64,000 nucleotides of DNA from Rubrobacter marinus (lineage in GTDB: Bacteria; Actinomycetota; Rubrobacteria; Rubrobacterales; Rubrobacteraceae), in the NCBI RefSeq assembly GCF_011492965.1, contig NZ_CP045121.1, positions 744,001 through 808,000 of the forward strand. Reading direction: 5' to 3'. Positions 1 to 8,669 of the stretch are shown in pieces. Position 1 is the first letter of the stretch, and every line of letters starts with the position of its first letter. A program made the position numbers and the translations under genes. A model generated the notes under the pieces. The model had not been told where the DNA came from and ran no database searches. It worked only from the letters and a program-made list of their open reading frames with translations.

Positions 1-67
1 CGGCTACGTGACGGAGACCCCGATAGACAACATCCCGGGCTACGCGGGCGCGAGGAGGCTCCTCTAG
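1..67 (+). CDS. C-terminal end of an unidentified protein (partial)
   Basis: An open frame enters from the left edge and stops with TAG at 65-67. It reads GYVTETPIDNIPGYAGARRL plus a final Leu. A perfect 14-bp terminator-like hairpin follows 28 bp later, which supports a genuine gene end. Twenty-one residues are too few to assign a family. Confidence 0.5.
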   Translation, partial: GYVTETPIDNIPGYAGARRLL

Positions 68-94
68 CGCGAGACGCCACGACGAGGGACCCCG

Positions 95-126
95 AAGGGG
101 GGCGGGCCGGACGGCCCGCCCCCCTT
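95..126 (+). terminator. Strong GC hairpin, probable terminator
   Basis: A perfect 14-bp inverted repeat (95-108 with 113-126) encloses the tetraloop GGAC. It lies between the stop at 67 and the slipin start at 200. There is no long T tract, as is usual in high-GC actinobacteria. Confidence 0.75.
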
Positions 127-199
127 CCCGTTCGCCGAAGAGCCGGCCGGCGATGGTACAATTCTTTCAAGTGATGGTTTAGTTTCCAGCCGGGGTTTT

Positions 200-1129
200 G
201 TGGCAAGGGTGGTCTCTTTGGGTCTTTTGCAGGTGGCCGGGTTCGGTTCCTTGATCGTGGTAGGCGTCGTCGTGCTGGTCGTACTCTTCCTGTTGAGTTC
301 CTCCATCCGGATCGTCAGCGAGTACGAGCGCGGCGTGATCTTCAGGCTGGGCAGGGTGCAGGGGCGGGCCAAGGGGCCGGGGCCCTTCGTCCTCATCCCC
401 GTAGTCGACAGGATGGTGAAGATAGACCTCAGGACCGTCACGATGGACGTGCCGCCTCAGGACCTTATCACCCGCGACAACGTCCCCGCCCGCGTCAACG
501 CCGTCATCTACTTCCGGGTCCTCGACCCCAATAAGGCCGTCATCGAGGTCGAGAACTACGTGCTCGCGACCAGCCAGATCAGCCAGACGACCCTCAGGAG
601 CGTGCTGGGGCAGAAGGACCTCGACGACCTGCTCACCAACCGCGAGTCCATAAACGAGGAGCTCCAGTCCATCATCGACGAGCAGACCGACCCGTGGGGG
701 ATCAAGGTCAGCCACGTCGAGGTCAAGGACGTGGAGATACCGCAGGGGATGCAGCGCGCGATGGCGCGCCAGGCCGAGAGCGAGCGCGAGCGTCGCGCCA
801 AGATCATCTCGGCCGAGGGCGAGTACCAGGCCTCCCAGCGCCTCCGCCAGGCGGCCGACCGCCTCGAGAGCCCTACCGCCCTCCAGCTCAGGCTCTTCCA
901 GACCCTCGGCGAGATCTCCACGGAGAACAACTCCACCGTCATCATCCCCGTCCCGATGGACCTCTTCCGCCCCTACCTGCAGGGGGGCAACGGCTCGAAC
1001 GACGGGTACGCCCGCCAGCAGGCCGCCGCCGCCCGCCGCATGGAGGAGGACGAGGCCGAGCGGCTCTACGAGGAGGCCGTCGGCGAGAGGCCCGAGGAGG
1101 AGGACGGCAGCGGGGAGCGGCCCGCCTAG
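200..1129 (+). CDS. Slipin / SPFH (band 7) family membrane protein
   Basis: A 309-residue stomatin-like protein. One hydrophobic N-terminal segment (about residues 12-33) anchors it to the membrane. An SPFH domain with the typical block [11 protein letters not shown] follows, then a charged helical stretch ([20 protein letters not shown]) that in this family mediates oligomerisation. The C-terminus is acidic and low-complexity. Slipins scaffold membrane microdomains and often pair with an NfeD protease; no NfeD is visible here, although the gene upstream is cut off. The GTG at 200 is the first start that keeps the membrane anchor. A TACAAT -10-like box lies at about 156-161. Confidence 0.88.
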   Translation: MARVVSLGLLQVAGFGSLIVVGVVVLVVLFLLSSSIRIVSEYERGVIFRLGRVQGRAKGPGPFVLIPVVDRMVKIDLRTVTMDVPPQDLITRDNVPARVNAVIYFRVLDPNKAVIEVENYVLATSQISQTTLRSVLGQKDLDDLLTNRESINEELQSIIDEQTDPWGIKVSHVEVKDVEIPQGMQRAMARQAESERERRAKIISAEGEYQASQRLRQAADRLESPTALQLRLFQTLGEISTENNSTVIIPVPMDLFRPYLQGGNGSNDGYARQQAAAARRMEEDEAERLYEEAVGERPEEEDGSGERPA

Positions 1130-1280
1130 GCGGCCCCGTTGTTCGGCCTCGCGACAATCCCCACGGCCCCACGGGTTAAAGACCATTGGGGCTGGGTAGG
1201 GATGTGCGCGGAGACAAGGAGTTGGGCACGCGGTCGCCACGTACTGCGACGCCTTGCCAGGCTTCTGGAGGCGAACTCAG

Positions 1281-1727
1281 ATGACTTGTGAAACCATGAG
1301 AGAACAACAGGAGAAAAAGTTCGGTAGCGCGGAGCCCATCGTTCTCGAGATCCCGAGCGGCGCGGAGTACATCCTGCTCGGGAGGCTCGTCGTTTCTTGC
1401 GTGGGCCAACTCGCGGGCTTCGGTCCGGAGGACGTCTACGATCTGAAGCTGGCCGTCACCGAAGCCGCCACGAACGTGGTGCGCCACGCGGAGGTGGGCT
1501 CCTTCCAGATCGAGTACCGGGTCTTGCCGGGCGCGGTCGAGGTGACGGTCACGGACGCGGGCGGTGGTTTCGACCTCGGTGAGCTCTCGGGCAAGCCCGG
1601 CGAGCACGGCGGGTTCGGCCTTACCGTGATCCGCGGCCTCGTCGACGACGTCGTCGTGGACTCCACCGCCGAGGGCACGCGCCTGAAGATGGTGCGCCGC
1701 TCGACCTCCGCCACCGCCACCACCTAG
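1281..1727 (+). CDS. RsbW/SpoIIAB-type anti-sigma factor ATPase (HATPase_c_2)
   Basis: A 148-residue stand-alone GHKL ATPase domain. The N box is EAATNVVRHA, the G1 box DAGGGFD and the G2 region GGFGLTVIRGLVDDV. Proteins of this type are serine kinases that bind stress sigma factors and phosphorylate an STAS anti-anti-sigma partner. The ATG at 1281 is preferred over an upstream TTG because GGAGG at 1267-1271 sits 9 nt before it. No sigma factor or STAS antagonist lies next to it, so its target is unknown. It is monocistronic as far as can be seen. Confidence 0.85.
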   Translation: MTCETMREQQEKKFGSAEPIVLEIPSGAEYILLGRLVVSCVGQLAGFGPEDVYDLKLAVTEAATNVVRHAEVGSFQIEYRVLPGAVEVTVTDAGGGFDLGELSGKPGEHGGFGLTVIRGLVDDVVVDSTAEGTRLKMVRRSTSATATT

Positions 1728-1850
1728 TACAGCGGGCCGAACTTCCGCGGCGACCCTTCCGTACAGCCCCTCGTGGCTTGCGCGGCCGTACCGTCTCAAT
1801 ATACTCTGTGACGTACGTGACGCGCTCGTCTACTATGGATTGGAAGGGTC

Positions 1851-3098
1851 TTGCTCCAGCAGGTAAACGCGGGCCATAAGTCTCTAGCCGACTACCGTAG
1901 CATCATCCGCCGGGATCTCTACGAAGAGATCCAGGACCTCTCCGAGCGCGTCAAGGGCGCGCGGGTCTTACACGTCAACGCCACGGCCTTCGGCGGCGGG
2001 GTCGCGGAGATCTTGTATACCCTCGTACCGCTCATGCGCGACGCTGGGGTGGAGGCGGAGTGGGGCGTCATGCTCGGGGCGGAGCCCTTCTTCAACGTCA
2101 CCAAGGGCTTCCACAACGCCCTGCAGGGGGCGCCCTACGACCTGACCATAGAGAGCCGCGCGATCTACGAGGAGTACAACCGCGAGTCGGCGGCGGCCCT
2201 CGAGCGGTCGGGCAAGGAGTGGGACATCGTCTTCGTCCACGACCCCAGCCCGCCCTCCTCAAGCACTTCACCGGCGGGCTCGGGCCGAAGACCAAGTGGA
2301 TCTGGCGCTGCCACATCGACACCTCGACCCCGAACCAGGGGTCCTGAACTACCTTTTTCCGTACATCCGCGACTACGACGCCCAGATCTACACGATGAAG
2401 GAGTACACCCCGCCCGACGTGGAGCTCCCGGGCCTCGTCATCATCCCCCGGCGATAGACCCCTTGAGCCCCAAGAACATGGCCCTCTCAACCGACGACGC
2501 CCGCTTCATAACGAACCAGTTCGGCGTCGACCCAGAGCGGCCGTTCCTCCTTCAGGTCTCGCGCTTCGACCCTTGGAAGGACCCGTTGGGCGTCATCGAC
2601 GCGTATCGCATGGTCAAGGAGGAGATTCCGGAGGTCCAGCTCGTCCTCGTCGGCTCGATGGCCCACGACGACCCCGAGGGCTGGGACTACTGGTACAAGA
2701 CGGTCAACTACGCGGCGGGGGACAGCGACATCTTCCTCTTCTCGAACCTCACGAACGTGGGCGCCATAGAGGTGAACGCCTTCCAGAGCCTCGCCGACGT
2801 CGTGATCCAGAAGTCCATCCGGGAGGGCTTCGGGCTCGTCGTGACGGAGGGTCTGTGGAAGGCCCGCCCGCTCGTCGCCGGCAGGGTCGGCGGCATCCCG
2901 ATGCAGGTGGACCAGGGCGGAGGGATCCTCGTGGACAACGTCCCGGAGGCCGCGGCGGCCTGCACCAAGCTCCTCAAGGACCCCGAGTTCGCCCGCCGCA
3001 TGGGCCGCCACGGCAAGGAGCACGTCCGCGAGCACTACCTCACCCCACGCCTGCTGCGCGACGACCTCAAGCTCTTCGCCGAGCTTCTGAACGTTTAA
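1851..3098 (+). CDS. treT: GT4 trehalose synthase (TreT-like), frameshifted in this assembly
   Basis: A GT-B glycosyltransferase of family 4 resembling TreT, which makes trehalose from an NDP-glucose and glucose. The N-domain begins around [17 protein letters not shown]; the C-domain carries [18 protein letters not shown] and the donor-site block [14 protein letters not shown]. The frame is broken by three one-base deletions, in the C run 2243-2246, the G run 2338-2341 and the C run 2445-2449. Restoring each base gives one continuous 416-residue protein (for example [10 protein letters not shown] and [13 protein letters not shown]). The TTG start at 1851 follows GGAAGG. It lies 40 bp upstream of otsA, so two trehalose routes are adjacent. 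TreT has been characterised from Rubrobacter xylanophilus. Confidence 0.82.
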   Translation: MLQQVNAGHKSLADYRSIIRRDLYEEIQDLSERVKGARVLHVNATAFGGGVAEILYTLVPLMRDAGVEAEWGVMLGAEPFFNVTKGFHNALQGAPYDLTIESRAIYEEYNRESAAALERSGKEWDIVFVHDPSPPSSSTSPAGSGRRPSGSGAATSTPRPRTRGPELPFSVHPRLRRPDLHDEGVHPARRGAPGPRHHPPAIDPLSPKNMALSTDDARFITNQFGVDPERPFLLQVSRFDPWKDPLGVIDAYRMVKEEIPEVQLVLVGSMAHDDPEGWDYWYKTVNYAAGDSDIFLFSNLTNVGAIEVNAFQSLADVVIQKSIREGFGLVVTEGLWKARPLVAGRVGGIPMQVDQGGGILVDNVPEAAAACTKLLKDPEFARRMGRHGKEHVREHYLTPRLLRDDLKLFAELLNV

Positions 3099-3138
3099 CG
3101 AGCACGGACGAGAACCAGCCTAGCGGGAGGTCCACGAG

Positions 3139-4638
3139 ATGGTCGCACACGGCGCCGAGGGCGGCGGAGGAAGGGACGGCTCCCCGATCGTGATCGTCTC
3201 GAACCGTGGCCCCGTGACGTTCTCCCTGGACGGCTCCGGGGACCGCACCTACTCCCGGGGCGCCGGCGGCCTCGTGACGGCCCTGAACGCCGTCTCACGG
3301 CGTCAGGAGGGGGCGGTCTGGATCGCCTCTGCGACCTCCGACGAGGACGCCCGCGTCGCCGCCGAGAGCCGCGAGGAGCCGTACGAGGTCGAGGACCTGC
3401 GCGTGGCGCTCGTCGAGCACGACGCGGACGCCTACGACCTCATGTACAACACCCTCGCCAACCCCCTGCTCTGGTTTGTCCAGCACGGCCTCTACGACCT
3501 CCCCTACGCCCCCGCCCTCGGTGACGATACCCGGCGGGCGTGGGAGGAGGGCTACCTCCCCGTAAACGAGAACTTCGCCGCGGCCGTCGAGCGCGTGCTG
3601 GAGGGGAACCCGCAGGGTGGGGGAGAGCCCATCGTCCTCGTCCACGACTACCAGCTCTACATGGTCCCGCACTTCCTGCGCGAGCGCCTCGGGGAAGGGC
3701 CGTTCGTCTCGCTCTTCGTCCACATCCCCTGGCCGGACCCCGAAGGGTGGCGCGTCCTGCCCCGCTACGTCCGGGAGGGCGTCTTGCAGAGCCTCCTCAG
3801 GGCCGACGTCGTCGCGTTCCACACCGACCGCTACGCGCGCAACTTCGTCCGCACCGCCCGCGAGGTACTCGGGGTGGAGGGCGACGAGGAGAAGGGCGTC
3901 GTCCGCTACGAGGGCCGGGAGGTGTGGGCCCGCGCCTACCCCATCTCCATAGACCCGGGCGAGTTCGAGGAGCTGGCCGCGAGCGACGCCGTCCGCGAGC
4001 AGGAGGGCCCCGTGAGGGACCTCCCCGGCAAGCTCCTGCTCCGCATAGACCGCACGGACCTCTCCAAGAACGTCCTGCGGGGCTTTCAGGCCTACGGGCG
4101 CATGCTCGAGCGCCACCCCGAGATGAAGGGGGAGGTGACCTTCCTCGCCGGCCTCCAGCCCTCCCGGGGCGACATCCCCGAGTACGCAGCGTACGCCGAG
4201 GCCATCCACAAGGCCGTCGAGGAGGTCAACGAGGAGCACGGCACCCCCTCCTGGACGCCCATCGTCCTCTCCATGGAGGACAACTTCCCCCGCTCCGTCG
4301 CCGCCTACAAGGCCTACGACGTCCTGCTCGTCAACGCCGTCCGCGACGGCATGAACCTCGTCGCGAAGGAGGCCGCCGTCGTCAACGAGAAGAACGGCGT
4401 CCTCGTCCTCTCCGAGACCGCCGGCGCCCACGAGGAGCTCGGGGAGTTCGCCGTCACCGTCAACCCGTTCGACCTCGACGAGGGCGCAGACGCGATCCAC
4501 GCGGCCCTCACCATGCCCGAGGAGGAGAAGAAGCGCCGCGCCGAGGCGCTGAAGCGGCAGGTCCGGGAGAACACCATAGAGGAGTGGGTGGAGGCGCAGC
4601 TGGAAGACATTACCGCGTACCGGAAGGCACGGGGTTAG
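3139..4638 (+). CDS. otsA: Trehalose-6-phosphate synthase (GT20)
   Basis: A 499-residue GT20 enzyme that joins UDP- or GDP-glucose to glucose 6-phosphate to give trehalose 6-phosphate. It shows the N-terminal loop VSNRGPVTF...GAGGLVTAL, HDYQLYMVP, HIPWPDPEG, and the phosphate-binding Arg/Lys pair in IDRTDLSKN, where most OtsA proteins have VDRLDYTKG. The acidic donor-site motif is VNAVRDGMNLVAKE. Length is typical. GGGAGG precedes the ATG. OtsB, its partner phosphatase, lies convergently 480 bp downstream. Confidence 0.95.
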   Translation: MVAHGAEGGGGRDGSPIVIVSNRGPVTFSLDGSGDRTYSRGAGGLVTALNAVSRRQEGAVWIASATSDEDARVAAESREEPYEVEDLRVALVEHDADAYDLMYNTLANPLLWFVQHGLYDLPYAPALGDDTRRAWEEGYLPVNENFAAAVERVLEGNPQGGGEPIVLVHDYQLYMVPHFLRERLGEGPFVSLFVHIPWPDPEGWRVLPRYVREGVLQSLLRADVVAFHTDRYARNFVRTAREVLGVEGDEEKGVVRYEGREVWARAYPISIDPGEFEELAASDAVREQEGPVRDLPGKLLLRIDRTDLSKNVLRGFQAYGRMLERHPEMKGEVTFLAGLQPSRGDIPEYAAYAEAIHKAVEEVNEEHGTPSWTPIVLSMEDNFPRSVAAYKAYDVLLVNAVRDGMNLVAKEAAVVNEKNGVLVLSETAGAHEELGEFAVTVNPFDLDEGADAIHAALTMPEEEKKRRAEALKRQVRENTIEEWVEAQLEDITAYRKARG

Positions 4639-4647
4639 GCGGGGCCG

Positions 4648-5121
4648 ATGGGCGTGGCGGCCTTCCTGAGAACTGCCGCGCTGCTGACGGGCATCGCTAA
4701 CGCCACGCTGTTCTGGGCCGTCGCGTCCTCGGAGGCGCTGCTCGGCGACGACGCAGGGGAGAGGTTTTGGCCGCACGGGACCGTTCTCGTGGTGCTCTCC
4801 GGCGCGGCCGGTGTCCTCGCGGCGGAGGTGCTGCTCCGGGCGAGGCGGCCCATACACGAGAGAGGCTCCTTCGCCCGCTACCTCTTCGTGGTGCTAGGTA
4901 TCGCGCTCGGTGGGGCGCTGGCCGGCCTGGCGTTGGGGGTAGCAAACCTTGCGTTCTACGTGGACCCGGCATCGGGCAACACCGTGACCGGGATGCTCTT
5001 CTCCGCTCCCATCCTCGTGGTGCTCGCAGGATTCCTGGGGCTCGTCGAGGGGCTGGTCCTCGCCCTTCCCCTGGCGGCGATCCTCGGGCTCTACGGAAGC
5101 GGGGTCGGAGGCCGACCTTAG
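4648..5121 (+). CDS. Four-helix hypothetical membrane protein
   Basis: A 157-residue hydrophobic protein with about four predicted membrane helices (near residues 5-27, 44-65, 78-103 and 115-148). I recognise no family. It begins 9 bp after otsA and is probably co-transcribed. Its TAG stop overlaps the otsB stop on the other strand by four bases. Confidence 0.65.
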   Translation: MGVAAFLRTAALLTGIANATLFWAVASSEALLGDDAGERFWPHGTVLVVLSGAAGVLAAEVLLRARRPIHERGSFARYLFVVLGIALGGALAGLALGVANLAFYVDPASGNTVTGMLFSAPILVVLAGFLGLVEGLVLALPLAAILGLYGSGVGGRP

Positions 5122-5975
5122 CCGCCGGCCAGCACGCGCAGCACGTCGCCCACGCCCTCGACCCCGTCCACGACCAGGTCCGCCTCGGAGACGATCTCCG
5201 GCGGCCCCTCGTCGCTCCTCACGCCGACGCGCAGGCTCTCCCGGAGCACGCCCTCTTCCCGAAGCTCCTCGAGCGCGCGGAAGGCGTCGAGGTCGGTCGT
5301 GTCGTCGCCGATAAACAGCGCCCTCTCGGGACCGTACTCCTCGACCAGGCGACGGACGGCGGTGCCCTTGTCGGCGCGGATGGGGGGCCGCGCCTCGACG
5401 ACGCCCCTGCCGACCGTTATGCGCAGCCCCAGCCGCTCGCCCTCCCGCTTCACGAAGGCCTTGGACATCTCGCCCACCTCCGGGGGGGCGTTGCGGTAGT
5501 GGATGGAGGCGGTGATGCCCTTGTCCTCGATAAAGGCGCCCCGGAGCTCCAGCACCTCCCTCGCAAGCCCCTCCAGCTCCCTGACCTTCTCCTCGTACGG
5601 CATCGCCTCCGGCACGACCTCGACCGCGCCGTCACGCAGGATCTCGAACCCGTGGTTGCCGTAGTACACGACGTCTTCGAGGCCGAGCAGCTTCTTGGCG
5701 TCGGGCGTCGCCCTTCCGCTGATGCCGGCGACTATCCGGTAGCTCTCGGCGAGGCGCGACAGCAGCTGCCGCAGCTCCTCGGGCACCTCGGATAAGTCCG
5801 GGGTCGGGACGATGGGGGCGAGCGTGCCGTCGATGTCCGTGAAGATCGCGACCCCCTCGGGCTCGCGGCTCCACTCCTTCAGCTTCTCCCACGCTTCGCT
5901 GCTCACGCGCCGAAGGATAACCGTCCGCGCCCCCACGTTCCACGGAAGCCGGGAACGAGAGCCCCTGATGCCCAT
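5118..5975 (-). CDS. otsB: Trehalose-6-phosphate phosphatase (HAD superfamily)
   Basis: Dephosphorylates trehalose 6-phosphate to trehalose, completing the OtsA pathway. HAD motif I is FTDIDGTLAP with the nucleophile and acid Asp pair, motif II lies near GISGRAT, and motif IV is ALFIGDDTTDLDAF. The open frame allows 285 residues. A shorter start at a GTG (5904-5906, beginning VSSEAWEKL) is also plausible because the first 23 residues are not conserved-looking and have no clear ribosome-binding site. A bidirectional hairpin lies just upstream (5995-6028). Confidence 0.92.
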   Translation of the reverse strand: MGIRGSRSRLPWNVGARTVILRRVSSEAWEKLKEWSREPEGVAIFTDIDGTLAPIVPTPDLSEVPEELRQLLSRLAESYRIVAGISGRATPDAKKLLGLEDVVYYGNHGFEILRDGAVEVVPEAMPYEEKVRELEGLAREVLELRGAFIEDKGITASIHYRNAPPEVGEMSKAFVKREGERLGLRITVGRGVVEARPPIRADKGTAVRRLVEEYGPERALFIGDDTTDLDAFRALEELREEGVLRESLRVGVRSDEGPPEIVSEADLVVDGVEGVGDVLRVLAGG

Positions 5976-5994
5976 GGGCTCGGGGGCAAGAGAA

Positions 5995-6028
5995 CGGCCC
6001 CGGACGGGAGATGCTCCGTCCGGGGCCG
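5995..6028. terminator. 13-bp hairpin between otsB and the envelope-stress cluster
   Basis: A perfect 13-bp stem (5995-6007 with 6016-6028) with a short loop. It probably terminates the minus-strand Asp23/AmaP operon ending at 6049. Confidence 0.7.
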
Positions 6029-6048
6029 GGAGATCAGAACCTGGGGGC

Positions 6049-6249
6049 CTAGCCGCCGCTCATGCGCCGCTGGGCGCGCTGCTGTATGTCCTGAACGTCG
6101 AGCTCGCCGTCCAGGAACTTGCCCACGAAGTAGCCGATGATGCCGAAGATCACCACGAGCGCCGTCTCGCCGATACCCACGAGGGCTATCGAGAACATCA
6201 CGAGCGCCCCTATCAGGGCTCCCCACTGCTTGTAGGTCCAGGTGGTCAT
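6049..6249 (-). CDS. DUF2273 small membrane protein
   Basis: A 66-residue protein with two membrane helices (about residues 9-27 and 31-46) and a basic polar tail. It matches the DUF2273 proteins found beside Asp23/Gls24 genes in Gram-positive bacteria. GGAGAG precedes the ATG. It is the last gene of the minus-strand envelope-stress operon, 8 bp after the AmaP-like gene. The molecular role of the family is unknown. Confidence 0.8.
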   Translation of the reverse strand: MTTWTYKQWGALIGALVMFSIALVGIGETALVVIFGIIGYFVGKFLDGELDVQDIQQRAQRRMSGG

Positions 6250-6257
6250 TTCTCTCC

Positions 6258-6830
6258 TTATCCTTGGGATGCGGTGCTACCCTGCACCGTGACTTCCACG
6301 TTGTTCAGGGGCACGCGCTGCTCCCCGAGGACCCGGCGGACGTTCTCGCGGGTTCGGGTGGCGGTCTCGGCGAAGTTGCGGGATCTCGGTACCCGGATGT
6401 CGCACGCCACGTCGTAGCGCCCGCCGGTGGACGCGAGGGAGCAGGAGGGGGACTCGGCCCCGACCTCGCGGGCGGCGCCCTCGGCGAGGTGGCGCACCGC
6501 GGTGGCCGTGATGGCGGTCTCGCGGCCCGGCGTGTCGTCCACGAGGGCCTTGCGCGCCACGGGACGGCCGAACGTCAGCTCGCGGAGGAGCAGGTAGCCG
6601 GCTATCAGCGCGAGAAGGGCGCCGACTATGGCGATGATGACCCGGGTCCCCTGCGGGAAGTTGAAGTTCGAGACCAGACCCTCCAGGCCCCTCAACCCGC
6701 TCCGATACCCGGTCACCGAGTTGATCGCGTCCGCCGAGAACACCCCGAAGGCGATCAGGAGCAGAAGCACGGGCACGGCTATGAGGAGCAGGGCCAACAG
6801 GAGCATTATGAAACGGTTGAAACCATTCAT
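6258..6830 (-). CDS. amaP: AmaP-like alkaline-shock membrane anchor protein
   Basis: A 190-residue protein with an N-terminal helix (about 7-29), a linker, a second helix (about 61-83) and a cytoplasmic Asp23-like domain. This is the AmaP architecture; AmaP tethers Asp23 to the membrane in Staphylococcus aureus. The start overlaps the upstream gene's stop as TAATG, implying translational coupling. Two AmaP-like genes in tandem suggest duplication or a heteromeric anchor. Confidence 0.78.
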   Translation of the reverse strand: MNGFNRFIMLLLALLLIAVPVLLLLIAFGVFSADAINSVTGYRSGLRGLEGLVSNFNFPQGTRVIIAIVGALLALIAGYLLLRELTFGRPVARKALVDDTPGRETAITATAVRHLAEGAAREVGAESPSCSLASTGGRYDVACDIRVPRSRNFAETATRTRENVRRVLGEQRVPLNNVEVTVQGSTASQG

Positions 6831-7408
6831 TACTTAACCCTCGTCTTCGTCTGGCGCGGATCCGACTCCGCGATGCGGACGTTGAGGTTGCTGACCGGTA
6901 CCCCCACGCGACCCAGATGCTCCTGCACGGAGTTGCGAACCTCGGACTGCAAGCGGCTCGTGTCCTCGCCGCGCCGGACGCTCGCCGTGACGTCTACCTT
7001 GGCGCCCGGCCTCCTCTGGGCCGCCACGTCGACGTCCGACTGGAGCACCTCCGGGTTGTTCTCCGTCGCCGTGGAGACCTCGTCGCGCACGGCGCTCCGC
7101 GTGATGTAGGTCCCCTCCTGCATCCTGACCCGGCGGGGGGAGGGCGGCTTGAGCTCCAGGATCAGCAGGATCAGGCCGAGGAGCGCGATCGCGCCGAGTA
7201 CGACGTAGTCCAGCGGGTTGAGGTTCCCGCTCTCCACGTTGCCGACAAAGGAGCTGAAGCTCTGAACCACGCCGGTGAGCCCGAGGGCGTTGGGAAGGTT
7301 GGCGAGCCGGTAGCCGGCGAGGTCGAAGGCGTAGAAGACCGTCGCGATCCCCAGAGCCACGAGGGCCGCGAGGAGCAGAACGACGATTATCCGGTTAAAG
7401 ATTCTCAT
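6830..7408 (-). CDS. Second AmaP-like membrane anchor protein
   Basis: A 192-residue paralogue of the preceding protein with the same layout: N-terminal helix (about 6-28), second helix (about 66-87), then a soluble Asp23-like domain ending in a basic tail. The sequence has diverged strongly from its neighbour. It overlaps the upstream Asp23-like gene by 14 bp and couples to the downstream AmaP by TAATG. Confidence 0.75.
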   Translation of the reverse strand: MRIFNRIIVVLLLAALVALGIATVFYAFDLAGYRLANLPNALGLTGVVQSFSSFVGNVESGNLNPLDYVVLGAIALLGLILLILELKPPSPRRVRMQEGTYITRSAVRDEVSTATENNPEVLQSDVDVAAQRRPGAKVDVTASVRRGEDTSRLQSEVRNSVQEHLGRVGVPVSNLNVRIAESDPRQTKTRVK

Positions 7409-7697
7409 TCTGCTCCACCTCCAGGTCCTCGACGACGACCATCGCGGGTCGTCCTTCGGCTCGCGAGGCGACCCTCTCCCTCACGCGCTCGGCGAGGGCG
7501 GGGAGCGGTTCCGCGAGCGGATAACGGGCGACGATATGCACCCGCACCTCGTCGGGATCCACGACCACCCCGGTAACCTTCTCGCCCGCCCCGTAGGTGG
7601 CGGCCTCGGCGTAACGACCGGTGCCCATCGAGTGGACCCCGGTCGTGGCGAGGGCCGCCTCTCGCACGGCCCTCGCCAGTTGCAGGTCGTCGATCAA
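7395..7697 (-). CDS. Small Asp23/Gls24-family protein
   Basis: A 100-residue soluble protein with the Asp23 core pattern, a short helix followed by VRVHIVARYPLAEPLPALAERVRERV. It lacks the polar tails of its larger neighbour. It lies between the larger Asp23 protein and the two AmaP-like anchors, so it is probably a component of the same membrane-associated assembly. Confidence 0.72.
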   Translation of the reverse strand: MIDDLQLARAVREAALATTGVHSMGTGRYAEAATYGAGEKVTGVVVDPDEVRVHIVARYPLAEPLPALAERVRERVASRAEGRPAMVVVEDLEVEQNENL

Positions 7698-7726
7698 GAC
7701 GGTCCTCTCCCAGCTCGCTTGCTTGC

Positions 7727-8209
7727 TTACCTGACCCGCTGCTCTTGCTGCTGCTGTTGCTGCTGCTCGATCTGGCGCTGCTGCTGCTGTTGCTGCTGCT
7801 GGCGCTCCTGCTCCGGGAAGAAGACGTCGTTGACCGTGATGTTGACCTCGGTGACCCTCAGCCCCACGAGGTTCTCGACGCGGTTTATGACGTTGCGGCG
7901 CACGGCCTCGGAGACCTGCGGGATGCTCCGGCCGTAGGCGACGGTCGCCGTGATGTCCACCGCGGCCTCGACCTCGCCGACCTCGACGGAGACGCCGCGG
8001 GACTCGCTGCCGCCGCTGCTCACCCCGGGCAGGCTGCTGAGGAGACCGCCGACGGACTGGGAGGTGCTGCCGCCCATCCGGACGCCGTCTACCTCCTGCG
8101 CCGCGATCCCCGCTATCTTCGCGACGACGCTGTCTTCGATCCTCGTGCCGCCGCGCTCGGTCTGGAGCGGGCTGCTCTGCCTCTGCTGCTGGGTGCTCTG
8201 GTCACTCAA
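7727..8209 (-). CDS. Asp23/Gls24 family envelope stress protein with glutamine-rich tail
   Basis: A 160-residue Asp23 protein. The core runs from GTRIEDSVVAKIAGIAAQEV to VTEVNITVNDVFF. About 27 C-terminal residues are almost entirely Gln, with only Arg, Ile and Glu as breaks (QQQQQQQQRQIEQQQQQQQE). The N-terminus is also Gln/Ser-rich. Asp23 proteins polymerise under the membrane, so a Gln-rich tail could act in self-association; that is inference. The tail is encoded by a CAG/CTG repeat and may vary in length between strains. Confidence 0.85.
   Translation of the reverse strand: MSDQSTQQQRQSSPLQTERGGTRIEDSVVAKIAGIAAQEVDGVRMGGSTSQSVGGLLSSLPGVSSGGSESRGVSVEVGEVEAAVDITATVAYGRSIPQVSEAVRRNVINRVENLVGLRVTEVNITVNDVFFPEQERQQQQQQQQRQIEQQQQQQQEQRVR
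7740..7808. repeat. Imperfect CTG/CAG trinucleotide repeat
   Basis: Two blocks of CTG-type triplets, interrupted by a short CGATCTGGCG-like break, encode the Gln-rich tail of the Asp23 protein on the minus strand. The tract is a candidate for slippage-driven length variation. Confidence 0.8.
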
Positions 8210-8272
8210 GTTACTGCTCCTTTCGTTAGAAACGACTCTTCGCCTTCCGCCACTGCCTGCGCGAGACGGTCG

Positions 8273-8533
8273 CTAGACCGCTCGGCGCGTGACAAACCGG
8301 TACACGGCCAGAAGGAGGACGGCGCCAAGGGTCGCTACCAGTACGGTAGGAAGGTCGAACCCCGTCACCCCCGGACGTCCCAGGATGGCGTTGACGATCA
8401 ACCCCCCGACTACGGCCCCCGCTATGCCTATGACGACGGTCAAGATGATGCCACCAGGATCCGGACCCGGCATGGCGATCTTCGCCAGTATGCCGGCAAC
8501 AAGCCCCACCACGATCCAAGCTAAGATGCCCAC
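8273..8533 (-). CDS. GlsB/YeaQ/YmgE family stress-response membrane protein
   Basis: An 86-residue protein with three membrane helices. The family signature is visible: ILAWIVVGLVAGILAKIAMPG, then GGIILTVVIGIAGAVVGG with glycine packing, then a final helix ending in basic residues. Members are small stress-induced membrane proteins. It is the first gene of the minus-strand Asp23/AmaP cluster, 63 bp upstream of the Asp23 gene. AGGGGGGAGGTGAG precedes the start. Confidence 0.88.
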   Translation of the reverse strand: MGILAWIVVGLVAGILAKIAMPGPDPGGIILTVVIGIAGAVVGGLIVNAILGRPGVTGFDLPTVLVATLGAVLLLAVYRFVTRRAV

Positions 8534-8669
8534 GGTTTCTCACCTCCCCCCTACCTAATACTCTCAAGCGCAGGCCACGGCCAATATAGACCAGCACAGC
8601 GTCCCGCGCTAACCCTTCTACCCCCGCCGTATGGGAGATAAACGCGCTTACACGGGCTCTCTCTTCTCG

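Noticed and set aside
7740-7808. Repeat tract considered as a CRISPR or intergenic microsatellite
   Set aside because: It lies inside a coding frame, has triplet periodicity, and has no repeat-spacer structure.
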